A stretch of 64,000 nt of DNA from Adiantum capillus-veneris (lineage: Eukaryota > Streptophyta > Polypodiopsida > Polypodiales > Pteridaceae). The stretch spans positions 43,341,598-43,405,597 of the forward strand of contig CM043962.1 in the NCBI GenBank assembly GCA_014529385.2, given 5' to 3'. The position numbers and the translations under genes were made by a program. Shown in pieces: positions 11,664 through 23,095 of this stretch (positions within the stretch are counted from its first letter, which is position 1; each line of letters starts with the position of its first letter). The notes under the pieces are model-generated. The model did no database searches, had not been told where the DNA came from, and worked only from the letters and a program-made list of their open reading frames with translations.

Positions 11664-13179
11664 TCAGGGGAGGGGAGAGCTATGGAGGAGGGGGAAGGTC
11701 TCTCTCTCTGAAATTCAGTATGAGGCATGGCCTCTCTCTCGCTTGGGAGTCTTCTCTCTCCCTCGTTTTCAACAGAAGGGCGTGCCTGATCTTTGTCTCT
11801 CTCTCTCTCTCTCGTCAAGACGTTCATGGCAAGCTTGAAGTCGTGGGCAGAAACCCTAAGGCGGTGCAGTGTGGGCATGGCCCCTTGGACACATGGAGGT
11901 CGCAGGACGAAGGCGAGGCAGGAGACGGGCGAGAACCGCCGCTAGGAAGGCAAGGAGGTGGCACTCAGAATCTCGTGCAGGGGGTTCGCCTTGCCATGCT
12001 CCACCTTTTTCGACACAGAACCCACCCCTGGTTCGGGTTCAGGCCTGCAACGCATGCTCGACGCTCGTTCTCGTTTTGGAGCGGCCGTCGCCATCGCCAT
12101 GTGCAGGCGCTCTTTTTTTTGGAGGGGTGGGCACCCTTAGGCCACCCTAGGGGCCTTTCCCACAGCAGTACAAAACATGCAACGGCCTCTACAAGGGGGG
12201 GGCATGCAAGGGTATCCGCGAAAAGCTCAAGGTTGCATGACCGAGTGCAGCACGAACTTCAATGACCTAAACAATATCGGGTAGGTAGGCCGAATTTAGA
12301 ATCAAGAATTCAAAGGCAAACTCTCCACGCACTCAAGGCAATGATCCGACGTGTTCTCCATAACTTCGAGACCATGTGAAGGCATGGCCTTGGTCTTGGC
12401 TCCATTTGCAGTGACAACATCTTGCAGATGTGTCCAAGAAGTTCCACTATACATAATAATGCAGCGAGTCAGATATTGCTAGCAGGGACATCCGGAAAAT
12501 GACGACATGGTTTCACCGCTCAAAGAGGGCTTGTCAGCATTGGTAAGCAAGTCGATTTTCACATTTTCAATTTTCAATTCATTGAATTTTGCATATCTCT
12601 CTGCATTATAAGCCCGGCAAGCGAAGGCATGGATGCCAACTTATTCTTTGGTGATATTTGTCCTCAGCATGGGGCAATTTGAGCATGTTCGGTATGTCTT
12701 GAACATTTTTCTTGCATACCATATGATATCTTAAATAGCTATGAGCACAGTCACAATCAAGAATCTACCTTTATGGATGTTGAATTCCCAATTTTGGCTT
12801 GGAATGTTTTGGTCCTAGGAAATGTTTGTTCCTCAGGTCCAAGCAAGGCCTATGGCATGCTAGTACAGGCAAGGCATGTGGCATGTAAGGTGCGGGTAGT
12901 CGGCAAGGCCAACCCTGACTTAAAATTTTAAGAAATTGTAAAACAAGTTTGCTAGGACATGGCTCCTAGGCAGGTTGTTGTCGGCAAGCGGGATCTGACG
13001 AGTTTTTTTTTCTAAGACATCACAGAAGCAGAGCTTCATCTACAAATCCTCAAGATTATAATACTCCAGCCAATCGGGTACAAAGTACATACTTTGCAAG
13101 AAAATTTTTTCTTTTGATTTTTCAATACATAATCTAATTCGACATGGTCTATTAGCTGTGAATACTCGACAAGGTCGAC

Positions 13180-14290
13180 TTCCTTTTGCAATGCCCTTGT
13201 CAACTGGCAAGAGTATATGTTTGCTATCCGCATCAGACCTACATGAGTATTTATGTGAAGCACAGCTTCCCTTTTTGTATTTGGCATCGCGCTTTCCCCA
13301 GTTGGGAATATGCTTTTAGCATAGGAACTGGGAAACAATTGCCATCATTTTCAATTCCATGCAGGTGTATATGAACAATACATATGCTAACTCCCATGCA
13401 CAGTTCATCTTGCTCTGTGTCGGAATCAAGCAACCTACCAGAAACCTGAACTCCATAAGTTGTTACGGGACGCAAGGCTTCCAATTCGGCATCTTGCATT
13501 GAAATTTTCTCGTCTGGCTTATGCTATGAGCATAAAACCTTTGAGGAATTTCTCAGTTTGTCAGCGTGTTCTTTCATTACATGCAAAAAAGGGGGTATAT
13601 GCTATACACAACAACTCTCTCGCACGCAGCAGCTATGGCTATGAGCCATCTTCCAGCGAGTTTTTCCTTCATAATTTCCAGACAACTGGTTACAACGGGA
13701 TGACCAGGTTAGACAATTTTAACAGTTGCTTGTTTTTTCATGTTTTCCAATTTATTTTGGACAATATTCTATGTTGTGCAAAGCAAAATGCTTGGACAGT
13801 TTTAAGTGAAGCCAGCAAGGCACTTTTGTTGGCTCTCACGTTTGTGGCCATCACTCTCGTCGAGGGCTTACAATTCTGCATGCACGGCACGCTAGTTAGG
13901 TGGATTCAATTCTACCGCCTCATGAATTACGTTTCCGCTATCACACTCGCAACTCTGTCAAGGACAGACTAAGGATGGATTGTTTAAAACGATTGATGGT
14001 TGCTATCAACACATAACAACAATAAAAGGAACCTAAATCTACGACTTATTTTACAGGCAAAGTGCCAATGCTAAGTCGTCCTCATACAAGCACGACCCCT
14101 GCATGGTAGGTGGGTCGGATTGAGTTGTCTGTTTTTCTGTTACCTCTCTCAATGAGAGAGTCATACCGGAAAACTATGAAATGCTTATCGGATAAGCGGT
14201 AATTTGGGAATAAGATGCATAAGAGCACACAGCCTGGGTACACACTCTAACACTTAAGGAAATTTCCTCAACCCAACATGCTCTTGTTCA

Positions 14291-14335
<45 letters not shown>

Positions 14336-16400
14336 AGGGAATAATGGAAATCTTCTAAGAATCTTTTGATACATGTTTTGTTTGGGAGTCAACATGAGCC
14401 AAGGTGCTCTAACTCGCAGCTAGCAATTGGCCAATTTGCCATTCACATTAGTTTTCATCGGTTTATCGATTGAACACTAATTGCCGTAAGACCTAGGAGC
14501 CACACACAGGCTAGCTAAGAGCCATTGTCAAATTTCTAGTACGACGCTCAAGTTGAGTTTTTGATACTCTTGCACTTACATCAGCTCATCTATACCATGG
14601 AGTCTAGAGGCAAGAAATAGTTGAGACAGCATGGCTGTTGATACGAGCTAGGGATCTCACTTGTGTGGATTCTTGCTCTCTCTATAGCACTTAGAGTGTC
14701 TATGGCATCACAATTTTGGGGTACAACCCAACGGGTGCTTAGTAAATCACCTCATACGCATTGAGGATCACAGTTTGATCTATTCCCGTTATACTTTCAA
14801 GGAAAGAATTCTGCAATCTACCATGCGGTAGCGGAAAAATTCAACTTTTCAAGATGATTGTCATCATTCTGTACACGGTTAACTAGGTTGGTTATCATTA
14901 CCTTCTAGTTGAGCAGTTTCTACAAAGGGTCTTACCAAGGGGTTTGACTACGTAGATTCTGCCCAACGGGTTTGGATTGCGAAGGCAACACCCAGGGTTT
15001 CTAGTGCAATGTTGCTTAGTTTTTTCACAGGGGGGAGATGTACTCATGTGCATGTGAATCGGGTAACTGAACCTTCAGTTCAATTCCCAGGGCCATGCCA
15101 AGGGCATGTCGAAACAAGTATTTTGGGCCGTAGTGACCAATGCACATTATGCTGTTATGAATCCACTTGTAGAATTTGATTTGGCACATGTTGTCACATG
15201 GGATACAACATGGTCTACGAACTCAAGGAGTTCGGTTTAGCTAGTGTGGAGCAATGAATGACGGTCCCTCTCACTCATCGCGCAGTGTTTAGAGTTACCT
15301 CCACACACAAGTAAATCTTGTACTTGCAGGATGTTCTTTTTTTAAACATCCTTACAGGAGACATATTCACATGTGGAGAATATGAGTCTCTGGACTGACA
15401 CTGGTGCCTATTATTTCAAATATGTGTCACGACAAAGTCCCTAGGTGCTGGTCAAATCTGTTTTCTAGACCATTTTCATCACGACGTATCAGGAGCAATT
15501 TCATGGCAAAAATTTGTCGGATACTTAGAATGACTTGTTCAGGTACAAGTACTGCTAAACAACATTACAGATGGTTGTTTATACATATAGCAAGGCTCTA
15601 AGTTGTTAATGAAAAAGTTTCATTGTTTGTACCTAGAAGTGATCTATGTTTCACCTTATATTATGGTTCAGATGTTTCAGGAAGGCTTCACCATGGATAT
15701 ACAGGTTCGGATCTGTTTTTTGGGATCTGTTTTTTGCTAAATGCATGCACACTAGGTGTTATGGTCCCTAGTGTTTAGCAAAGGCTGATTTGAAACGGCA
15801 TGCATATCCCTCAAGTTGTTGCCTCATTTTTTCACTCTATGTGCAGTATCTCAATGAGTATACTTTTCGGTCTACCAATCACAAATAGAGGTCATGGCTC
15901 GGTTTGGGTGCTTGTAGATTTTTCAAATTCACCACGATGGTTATTCATCCAATTGTTTATTCCTCGGCAATGTGGTATGATATTGTGATCCCCGTTTACC
16001 AGCCATCTGGAAAGACTGTCTGTAAGTCGTGGGGGAAAAACACCTCAGTACTGTCATTTATCCAAGGGGATAAGTAGATTACAAAGTGTAATCTTGTGCT
16101 AAAAGGATATGCAAGTGCGTACATTAGCACCAAGCAATCCAATTAGTAAGCATTTATTGCTCTACTTGGAGTTTGCTTATCAAGTTAAAGCATGTTTGCG
16201 ACTAGGTGTAGTCTCTTCATGTACGAATCAAGTTCTCAACGTTGAACACTAGTGATGGTGGGGTTGTTTACTGTTGAAATTGGAAAACAAGTCAGGGACT
16301 TAAACTTGGCTGATGATTATGTTAGCAAGTTACTTTCATGGAAAGTGAAAAGAGGTACTCTTTAGGGTACATCTTTCTGTGATAACTCGTTTTGAATACT
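13180..16400 (+). repeat. Conserved non-coding domain, copy 1 (copy 2 at about 59550-62880)
   Basis: Collinear with a second copy 46 kb away. Shared landmarks in order include TATGTGAAGCA (13251/59599), GGTTAGACAATTT (13708/59892), GTTTGGATTGC.AAGGCAA (14969/61037), CTCCACAC.CAAGTA (15300/61583), CCCTAGGTGCTGGTCAAAT (15440/61731), TAGGTGTTATG (15751/62129) and GCAAGTTACTTTCAT..AAAG (16324/62774). No long frame is shared. A 170-codon frame in this copy (13460-13972) is not kept in the other, so I read the domain as non-coding. Confidence 0.75.
14294..14334. repeat. (CT)n microsatellite
   Basis: About 20 CT units inside the short-LTR element. Confidence 0.95.
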
Positions 16401-16514
16401 CACGTGTGTTCTAAATAAAGTCTACACACTATGATTGGATAGGAATTGGACAGTTGCAAATGGACAACAATGTGAAAAATCAAGATGTTACTCTTGGTTT
16501 CATTGAACCTTTTG

Positions 16515-16646
16515 CTGAACCGTGTTCCTGTCAACCAAACAGCTGGATCCATGAAGGATGCCACTTGGGAAAACATTAGTGTTCTTAAGAAGAAGTTCCC
16601 CACTCTTGTTTTTGAGGACAAAAACTCTTCTTTAAGGGGGGAGTAA
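16515..16646 (+). pseudogene. C-terminal relic of a Ty3/gypsy pol polyprotein
   Basis: An open frame of about 43 codons reading LNRVPVN, a junction, then DATWENISVLKKKFPTLVFE and DKN. This is the usual tail of chromovirus-type integrases ('ATWE....L...FP.F.LEDK') just before the 3' LTR. Its stop codon TAA directly abuts the LTR's TG. The region that would hold the rest of integrase does not read as protein, so only this end survived. Confidence 0.7.
16635..16643 (+). other. Polypurine tract
   Basis: AGGGGGGAG three bases before the 3' LTR, the expected primer site for plus-strand synthesis. It overlaps the last pol codons. Confidence 0.75.
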
Positions 16647-16777
16647 TGTCAGGACAAGGGCAAGGCCGGGCTAGGCAGTGTGGAAAGGGAGTCCAACTAG
16701 GGCAAAGGGACAAGGGCCATGCTATATAGTAGGTGGTTGGGAGGTGGACTCTTAGGTTCTAGTTCCCTTGTCGAACC
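16647..16777 (+). repeat. 3' LTR (about 131 bp)
   Basis: Begins TGTCAGGACAAGGGCAAGG and follows the 5' LTR to CCTTGTCGAAC, where it runs into poly-C. The exact last base is uncertain because of the C run. Confidence 0.8.
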
Positions 16778-17370
16778 CCCCCCCCCTCGCGGCTTGCTTT
16801 GTGTCCATGCCTCCTCGTCCTACAGGACCACCATTCTCCCACACACCTCTACCCTTGCTCCCGCATGCTCGATACTTACTGCCGTTCATCACACATACAA
16901 AAATAATGGTATTGGCCTTTGCGCGTGCACGAGAGAGAGAATCTTGATGACCGCTTCACACACCTGTCAAGAGAGACCTCCGTGTGCGTGCTTAAGAGAA
17001 AGAAGAGAAACACCTGTCGCCCCCGGCTTTCCCTATCTAGAAATTGGGTTGGTTATGCAGGCTTACGAGATGAATTGCTTCATTATCTGCTAAGCACCAA
17101 AATCAAATCTCAACTGTCAAAAAGGAATAAAAATTAGAAAATCTTGAACAAATTCAACCAAAATAGATACAAGGGTATTCTAGGAATTTTGAAAATTGGA
17201 GGGATGTTTTGGGAATTTCCACAAATTAGAGAGGTATTTTGGTAATAAGAGAGAGAAATATCTACATGACACTAGTGGCCTGTGCCTAGTTTTCTTTTTT
17301 CTAGTTTTCCTTTTCCCAAAGTGAGGTATCTTGCGAGATACCATCTAATACAACATTGGTACTACTTATT
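16778..17370. other. No recognisable gene; right flank of short-LTR element
   Basis: C-rich then AT-rich sequence without a credible frame. A 124-codon frame (16719-17093) begins inside the 3' LTR and has low-complexity composition, so it is not annotated. Confidence 0.4.
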
Positions 17371-17447
17371 TGAGTGTTTAACCTCCTTAATACTACTAAT
17401 TTCTTAAGCCCATAGGTGGGCTCGATTCTTAGTGACAAGGTGATGTA

Positions 17448-17962
17448 TCTATACAATTATAAAAGGGGGAGGGACCCCCCCCCCCCTGCCCCGACACGTG
17501 GCGAAAGCACCTTGATTCGACAGTGTTCCCTACACCTCCAAGCACACAATGAACAACGAACATAAAGAGAGAGACAGAGAGGTGGGCGAAGCTTGCCGGC
17601 CATACTAGTGTCCATTAGGATCCTTGGAGGGGCCCCTTGCCATGTGGCAACAAATGCCACCTCTGAGCCCCCCTCTAGCTTTATAAACAATGTTCCAACT
17701 TTCATCTATACAATTATAAAAGGGGGAGGGATCCCCCCCCCAAACGTGACGAAAGCACCTTGATTTGGCAGTGTTCCCCGTGCCTCCGGGCACACAGCGA
17801 ACAATGAACAGGGAACATAAAGAGAGAGAGAGACAGAGAGGCGGGCGAAGATCGCTGGCCATACTAGTGGCCATTAGGATCCTTGGAGGGGGCCCTGCCA
17901 TGTGGTAACAAATGCCACCTTTGAGCCCCCCTCTAGCTTCACAAACAATGTTCCAACTTTCA
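17448..17962 (+). repeat. Two tandem 257-bp units with Helitron-like ends
   Basis: Units 17448-17704 and 17705-17962 both start TCTATACAATTATAAAAGGG. They contain CTAG (17605-17608; 17864-17867) preceded by a base A-rich phrase, then continue with CCATTAGGATCCTTGGAGG, GCCATGTGG and GTTCCAACTTTCATC. Both TC starts follow an A and both CTAGs are followed by T, the dinucleotide pattern of Helitron insertions. Because the downstream 95 bases are shared, plain tandem duplication of a larger repeat explains them equally well. Confidence 0.45.
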
Positions 17963-17965
17963 TCT

Positions 17966-18034
17966 CTCTCACTCACTCACTCTCTCTCTCTCTCTCTCTC
18001 TCACTCTCACTCACACACACACACACACACACAC
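17966..18034. repeat. (CT)n-(CA)n microsatellite
   Basis: CT-rich tract with interspersed CACT units passing into about nine CA units. Confidence 0.9.
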
Positions 18035-18123
18035 AATGTAAATTGATCTTTTTGTTAATTGTTCACCAATAAGAAGGCTTTTGGATATCATACTTTCAAT
18101 TCTTGATGCTCCTAAGTCCTCTC

Positions 18124-18154
<31 letters not shown>

Positions 18155-19036
18155 CATATTTCTATGTTATGAACTTTCTCCAAATGAAGACACAAGCACC
18201 ACATACATGCTCTTACTTACTAAGTCTGGATCATTGGTTATGGGTGTGGGGAGAGTCGTGGAGTGCATGCATCAGATGCAGCAAAACCCTCACATCAACG
18301 CCCTAGAATTGCATGGGAAGCATATAAGAAAGTCCACAGACACACAAAAGAAAAAAATTAAGTTTTCGAAAAATTCAAGACATCAATAAGCGGTTTGGAA
18401 GATGAGATGCATTAGCCTTGCTTCACGATGCCTCCAAAGTGAATGAGGGTTCTTTATAGTGTCAATGTTTATGGTTTACCTCTAGCTTTTTGCTTATTTT
18501 TGGGGGAGTCGTCTTTGAATCACTTTTGAGTGAGACTACATATTGAGTGTTTAACCTCCTTAATACTACTAATTTCTTAAGCCCATAGGGGGCTCGTTTG
18601 TTAGTGACAAGGTGATGTATCTATTTATATCTATACTATTATAAAAGGGGGAGGGATTCCGGGCCCCCCTTGACAAGTGGCGAGAGCTCCTTGCTCCGGC
18701 AGTGTACCCTGCGGCTTCGGCAACACAGTGGTTCAACAAAAGTGAGAGACAGTCTATGGCGGAGAGGGAGAGCTTTGCCACGTGTCTTGATTTTCAAGGT
18801 TCAACATTAATTTTGCAACAAAAGGTTTCAAGCCGCCGAGACTGTTCAAATTCGTGCCATGCAAACAGGTTTCGACTCCCGAGTTACGTGCCTTGCGAAC
18901 GAGGGTTTGAGCCACCATGCCCAACCCGTGCCCTGCAAACGAGATTGGTTTCGACTCTTTCAAGCCGCCCGTGCCCTGCCTAAGCAGGCTTCAGCTTTAA
19001 AATGGAGCCACAACGAGAGAGAGCGACGAGCAGGTT

Positions 19037-19078
<42 letters not shown>
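19037..19078. repeat. (GA)n microsatellite
   Basis: About 20 GA units followed by TGGCAAGGCTTC. Confidence 0.95.
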
Positions 19079-19084
<6 letters not shown>

Positions 19085-19264
19085 GGCTTCGATTACGGAG
19101 AGGATTCGATTTCCATACAAGACAGGGGGCAACCGGTGAAGAACGACTAGAAAGTGAAGCAAGAGGCCATCATCAAGGCTTTTATCGACCGCAATCTGCT
19201 TGAGCAAAATGGAAGTTTTTGAGGATCTTCTGGCCTGCTGTGGTTGGGTTCCCAAGATCCTTCA

Positions 19265-19266
<2 letters not shown>

Positions 19267-19311
<45 letters not shown>
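19267..19311. repeat. (GA)n microsatellite
   Basis: About 22 GA units, again followed by TGGCAAGGCTTC. Confidence 0.95.
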
Positions 19312-19316
<5 letters not shown>

Positions 19317-19836
19317 GGCTTCATGGCCTGCTGCTCAAGGGCAACATTGAGCTCTCTACTCCCTCAATCGCCATCACCAGTCTGAGTTAAAAAAACGAGT
19401 TTTTTCATGCAAAAAAAAAACAGGAATGTGTGAATTGCTGATAGCACTTTATATATGGATGTGTGTGTGCGTGTGTGTAGATCGACTTGAGCATTTCAAC
19501 AAGACCTGTGTGTCTTCCCTTTCCTCCAACATGCTTTCCTCCTTGAGCGTTTTTGAGTTTTGTTTGGTCTGCAGAGACCAAAATTGGTGTCTGCCTTTCT
19601 TTGTATTGTTTGTTTGTATTACTCACTTCAGGGACATTCATAAATCACAAGGGAGGGAATATTAGTATCAAAATCTAAGTGTGTTTTTTCCTTCTTCTCT
19701 CCCTCTCAAAAAGGTTTTACAAATTTTAAAGGGACACAATTGTAAGACATGTTTTCCCCGAATATTGGTGATCAGCCTTCGGCAACCAGGCAATGCTGCA
19801 GGTTTTGTGCGACTAAGGGGCTGAATGAGGAACAAT

Positions 19837-19839
<3 letters not shown>

Positions 19840-19882
<43 letters not shown>

Positions 19883-19905
19883 AGAGGGGGAGAGAGAGAG
19901 AGTTG
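19840..19905. repeat. (GA)n tract with GGGA interruptions
   Basis: GA-rich run of about 65 bases just upstream of the GC-rich hairpin. Confidence 0.9.
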
Positions 19906-20069
19906 CTAAGTAAGAGCAAGGGGTTTGAAGGTAAGAGGGGCCATGCCGCCGCCGAAGGCGGCGCCGTTTTACTAGTGTCCATTAGGATCCTTGGAGGGGG
20001 GCCCTGCCATGTGGCAAAAAATGCCACCTTTGAGTCCCCCCTCTAGCTTCACAAACAGTGTTCCAACTT

Positions 20070-20150
<81 letters not shown>

Positions 20151-20162
20151 TAAATTGATCTT

Positions 20163-20250
<88 letters not shown>
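20070..20250. repeat. Duplicated (CT)n-(CA)n tract
   Basis: CT about 20 units then CA about 20 units, the phrase TGTAAATTGATCTTTCAT, then CT and CA again in similar lengths. The whole tract-plus-linker appears duplicated relative to copy 1 at 17966-18060. Confidence 0.9.
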
Positions 20251-20251
<1 letters not shown>

Positions 20252-20364
20252 TCATTCACTGTAAATTAATATTTTTGTCGATTGTTCACCAACAAGAAGG
20301 ATTTTGGATATCATACTTTCAATTCTTGATGCTCCTAAGTCCTCTCTCTCTCTCTCTCTCTCTC

Positions 20365-20588
20365 TGAAGTCGTGGAGCGGAGCGTAGATCGACTCTCTCT
20401 CACACACACACACAGATACACAGACAAAGAGCTTACACGGTACGCAGAGAATTCGTTGAAGGGTTATCTCCCTAATATTATTATTCACACAAGTATATGT
20501 GAGTATATACAAAGAGTTAGTGATAAGCAAGTTAGGCGGGTGGGCGGCCATATCCGTATAAAAGACCACTTGGGCTTTAATCCCAACA
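20365..20588 (-). repeat. Copia 3' LTR (224 bp)
   Basis: Read on the - strand, it starts TGTTGGGATTAAAGCCC and ends CGCTCCACGACTTCA. It matches 24383-24610 closely, with differences in the short CA tract and the GGGCGG repeat number. Confidence 0.92.
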
Positions 20589-20601
20589 ACCTCCCACTTA
20601 A
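20589..20601 (-). other. Copia polypurine tract
   Basis: On the - strand TAAGTGGGAGGT directly precedes the 3' LTR. Confidence 0.75.
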
Positions 20602-20672
20602 AGTCCAATGTGGCAGTTTAAGTAACTGTAAATCTATGAACATAAATGTACAAAGATTTACATGGCTACCAT

Positions 20673-21740
20673 CTATCCAATGCCCAATAACTCACGACAA
20701 TGCACAAATCCCTCTCCTGGAAGTCCCTTTGTGAGTAAATCAGCAGGATTGTCCTTGGTGTGGATCTTCAGCAGTTGTATCTGCTTGTCTTCAAGTACTT
20801 CCCTAATGAAGTGATATTTCACATCAATATGCTTAGTCTTCAAATGGAACACTGGATTCTTTGCCAATTGTATAGCACTTTGACTATCACAATATAACTC
20901 TGGCATATCTACTTTGATTCCCAAGTCTGCTACCAATCTACCAAGCCAAATAGCTTCTTTGCATGCCTCATTTGGTGCAACATACTCAGCTTCTGTAGTA
21001 GATTGCGTAATACAATCTTGTAATCGAGATCGCCATGATATGGCACCTCCAACCAATGTAAAGACATAGCCTGATGTAGATCTCCTCTTATCCAAGTCTC
21101 CTGCATAATCTGAGTCAGTGTATCCTTTGACACTCAAATCTTGACTACCATAGCATATGCGCATACTCTTTGTATGCTTTAAGCATCTCATGATACCTTT
21201 CACTGCCTCCCAATATTTCTTGCCGGGATTTGACATATATCTGTTAACCACTCCCACTGCAAATGCAATATCCGGACATGTAGCAATCATTGCATACATC
21301 AAACTCCCACATGCAGACGCATACGACACCGTATCCATTTCAACCTTTTCCACCTCAGACTGTGGGCAATCTTGGTTGCTTAGTTTCACATATGACGGCA
21401 ATGGTGTCATCAATGCCTTTCCCTTGTCCATATGGAAACGTTGCAATACCTTGTCAATATACTCTTCCTGAGATAAGTAAAGCATCTTCTTTGACCTATC
21501 TCGATGGATACGCATACCCAATATATGACTTGCCTCACCCATATCTTTCATGTCAAAAACCTTTGCCATTTTTGACTTAAGAGCTGAAATTTCTGCCATT
21601 TGTCTACCAGCAAGTAACATGTCATCCGCATACAAGATAAGGATTATCAAGCTACAATCCTTAGCTTGTCGACTACAGGCAATGATCTGTCTCACTTCTC
21701 TTGTATCCTTGAGAAAGCATAAATTGGTAAAACTTGCCAT
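20673..21740 (-). pseudogene. Copia RT C-terminal half and RNase H
   Basis: Open frame of about 355 codons. YADDM (about residue 37) is the copia-type RT catalytic box. LGMRIHRD and LSQEEYIDKVLQRF follow as usual. MYAMIATCPDIAFAVG, YTDSDYAGD and RRSTSGYVF lead into RNase H with STTEAEYVA, and the frame closes with HIDVKYHFIRE and NPADLLTKGLP. The RNase H part looks whole. The frame lacks its upstream RT fingers, which lie in the 21785-23095 frame, so a break occurs near 21,740-21,800. Confidence 0.9.
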
Positions 21741-21784
21741 AGAGACTCTTTCTCAAACGACATACCAATTTCTCTTTGCCTTTC

Positions 21785-23095
21785 TCAACATACCCCTTCT
21801 GGCTGCTGCATATAAACCTCCTCATGAAAATCTCCATGAAGAAATGCCGTTTTTACATCCATCTGATGTAAATGCAGATCATGTTTGGCAACCAAAGCAA
21901 GTACACTTCTCAATGTTGTCATCTTGAAAACTAGTGAAAAGACTTCATCAAAATCTATTCGGTGTTCTTGCTTAAAACCCTTAGCAACCAACCGTGCTTT
22001 GTATTTTGGTTGTCCATCATGAGGAGTAAGCTTATACCTGTAAACCCACTTACAAGGTAGAGCTTTCTTGCCCTCTGGCAATTGAACCAAATCCCACGTT
22101 TGATTCTTATGCAGAGCCATCATCTCTGATTGCATCGCCAACTGCCATTTTTTCGAGTCAACCACTTGTAATGCCTCCTTGTAACAAGATGGTTCTCCGT
22201 AATCCATGAGCATGACATAATTTAGAGGTGGCACATAACGATCAGGTGGTTTGGAGACACACTCACAACGTCTCACCACAACTGATTGTGCCTCTCTAGC
22301 CACTATAGGTTGTTCCTGAGCCTGACCATGTTGTCTTGATGTGCTAGCACTAGGTCTATCTTCCCTGAAGACAACTCTTCTGATCTCCTCTGTCTTCTCT
22401 GTCTTAGCGTGAAACTTGGCTTCATTGAAATACACATCATTGCTACGAATAACTTTTTTGGACTCAGGATCCCAAGGCCGGTAACCCATCTTGCCCAATT
22501 CTCCGTAGCCAAGAAATATACACTTCTTGCTCTTTGGTTCTAACTTATTCATGAACTCCTTAGGAATATGGCTATAAGCTTCACAACCAAAGACTCTGAG
22601 ATGCTTATACGAAGGTGCCTTGCCTGTCCATAGCATCTCGGCCACTTCACTCTTATCCAGAACCCTACTAGGAGACCTGTTGATCAAATGGACTGTTGTA
22701 GCCACTGCTTCCGCCCAAAATCCATCAGGCAACTTAGCATTTGACAACATGCTTCTGACCTTCTCTTGTATGGTTCTATTCATACATTCTGCAACTCCAT
22801 TTTGTGAAGGATTGTATGGTGCAGTAAGTTCCCGCTTTATCCCTTTTGCTTCCCAAAAGTCTTGGAAAGCCTTGGAAACATACTCTCCACCATTGCATGT
22901 TCTTAAGCATCTCAGCTTCTGACCACTCTGATTCTCCACAAGTTGCAAGAATGTCTTAAAGACCTTGAGCACCTCATCCTTGTGCTTCAAGAAATAAACC
23001 CATACTTTGCGAGAATAGTCATCTATGAATATACAAAAGTACATTGCTCCCCCTAGTGACAAACTAAGCATTGGTCCATAGATCACTGTGCACAA
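21785..23095 (-). pseudogene. Copia integrase core and RT N-terminal half
   Basis: Open frame of about 436 codons. The integrase core reads FIDDYSRKVWVYFLK, then LRTCNGGEY and NPSQNGVAECMNRT. RT begins with WDLVQLPEGKK, WVYRYKL and ARLVAKGFKQ and includes the first catalytic Asp in QMDVKTAFLHGD. In the second catalytic box the expected Asp of LRTDNGGEY is Cys, so integration activity would be lost. The usual R of ERMNRT is also Cys. The frame ends at QPEGVC followed by a stop. Confidence 0.9.

Larger units (their letters stand above)
11499..16777 (+). mobile_element. Short-LTR Ty3/gypsy-derived retrotransposon, largely non-coding
   Basis: Two direct repeats of about 150 and 130 bp, both starting TGTCAGGACAA, bound a 5 kb interior. 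A PBS follows the left repeat at once and a purine tract precedes the right one. The interior has no gag, RT or integrase that I can recognise, but the last 43 codons before the 3' LTR are a Ty3/gypsy pol C-terminus. It is therefore best read as a non-autonomous or decayed gypsy derivative. It sits between poly-C runs on both sides (about 11481-11497 and 16776-16786), so the target duplication is probably a run of C. Confidence 0.75.
17371..18450 (+). repeat. Composite repeat, copy 1 (uninterrupted)
   Basis: Begins GTTTAACCTCCTTAATACT and runs through two 257-bp tandem units, CT/CA tracts, TTGTTCACCAAT, GATATCATACTTTCAATTCT, a CT tract, ACATGCTCTTACTTACTAAG and CATCAA.AAGCGGTT.GG. The second copy starts at 18545 and is split by the copia element, resuming at 24611. 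This copy therefore approximates the empty site. Confidence 0.8.
18630..19975 (+). mobile_element. Helitron-like candidate (non-autonomous)
   Basis: Left end TCTATACTATTATAAAAGGG resembles plant Helitron 5' ends. The right end has a GC-rich hairpin (7-bp stem 19947-19953/19957-19963, GAA loop), eight bases, then CTAG, and lies between A and T. No Rep/helicase is present. The 1.3 kb interior holds two (GA)n tracts, each followed by TGGCAAGGCTTC, and a short unidentified frame reading EAIIKAFIDRNLLEQNG near 19160-19210, which might be captured host sequence. Similar ends on two short tandem units upstream weaken the case for an independent insertion. Confidence 0.35.
18545..20364 (+). repeat. 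Composite repeat, copy 2, left part
   Basis: Starts with the same TAACCTCCTTAATACTACT phrase as copy 1. It diverges after AAAAGGGGGAGGGAT at 18657 into sequence not present in copy 1, and rejoins it at CTAGTGTCCATTAGGATCC (19972). It ends in the CT tract at 20341-20364, where the copia element begins. The right part is 24611-24960. Confidence 0.8.

Noticed and set aside
11869-12150. GC-rich frames around 11.8-12.2 kb
   Set aside because: Several overlapping frames on both strands are typical of GC-rich non-coding DNA. None resembles a known protein and none is kept in the second copy.
11324-12265. 313-codon open frame on the + strand
   Set aside because: It runs through a poly-C tract, the 5' LTR and the primer site of a retrotransposon. 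Composition is low-complexity and no domain is visible.
13460-13972. 170-codon open frame on the + strand
   Set aside because: It lies in the conserved domain duplicated at 59.7 kb, where the corresponding frame is different and broken. It is not supported as coding.
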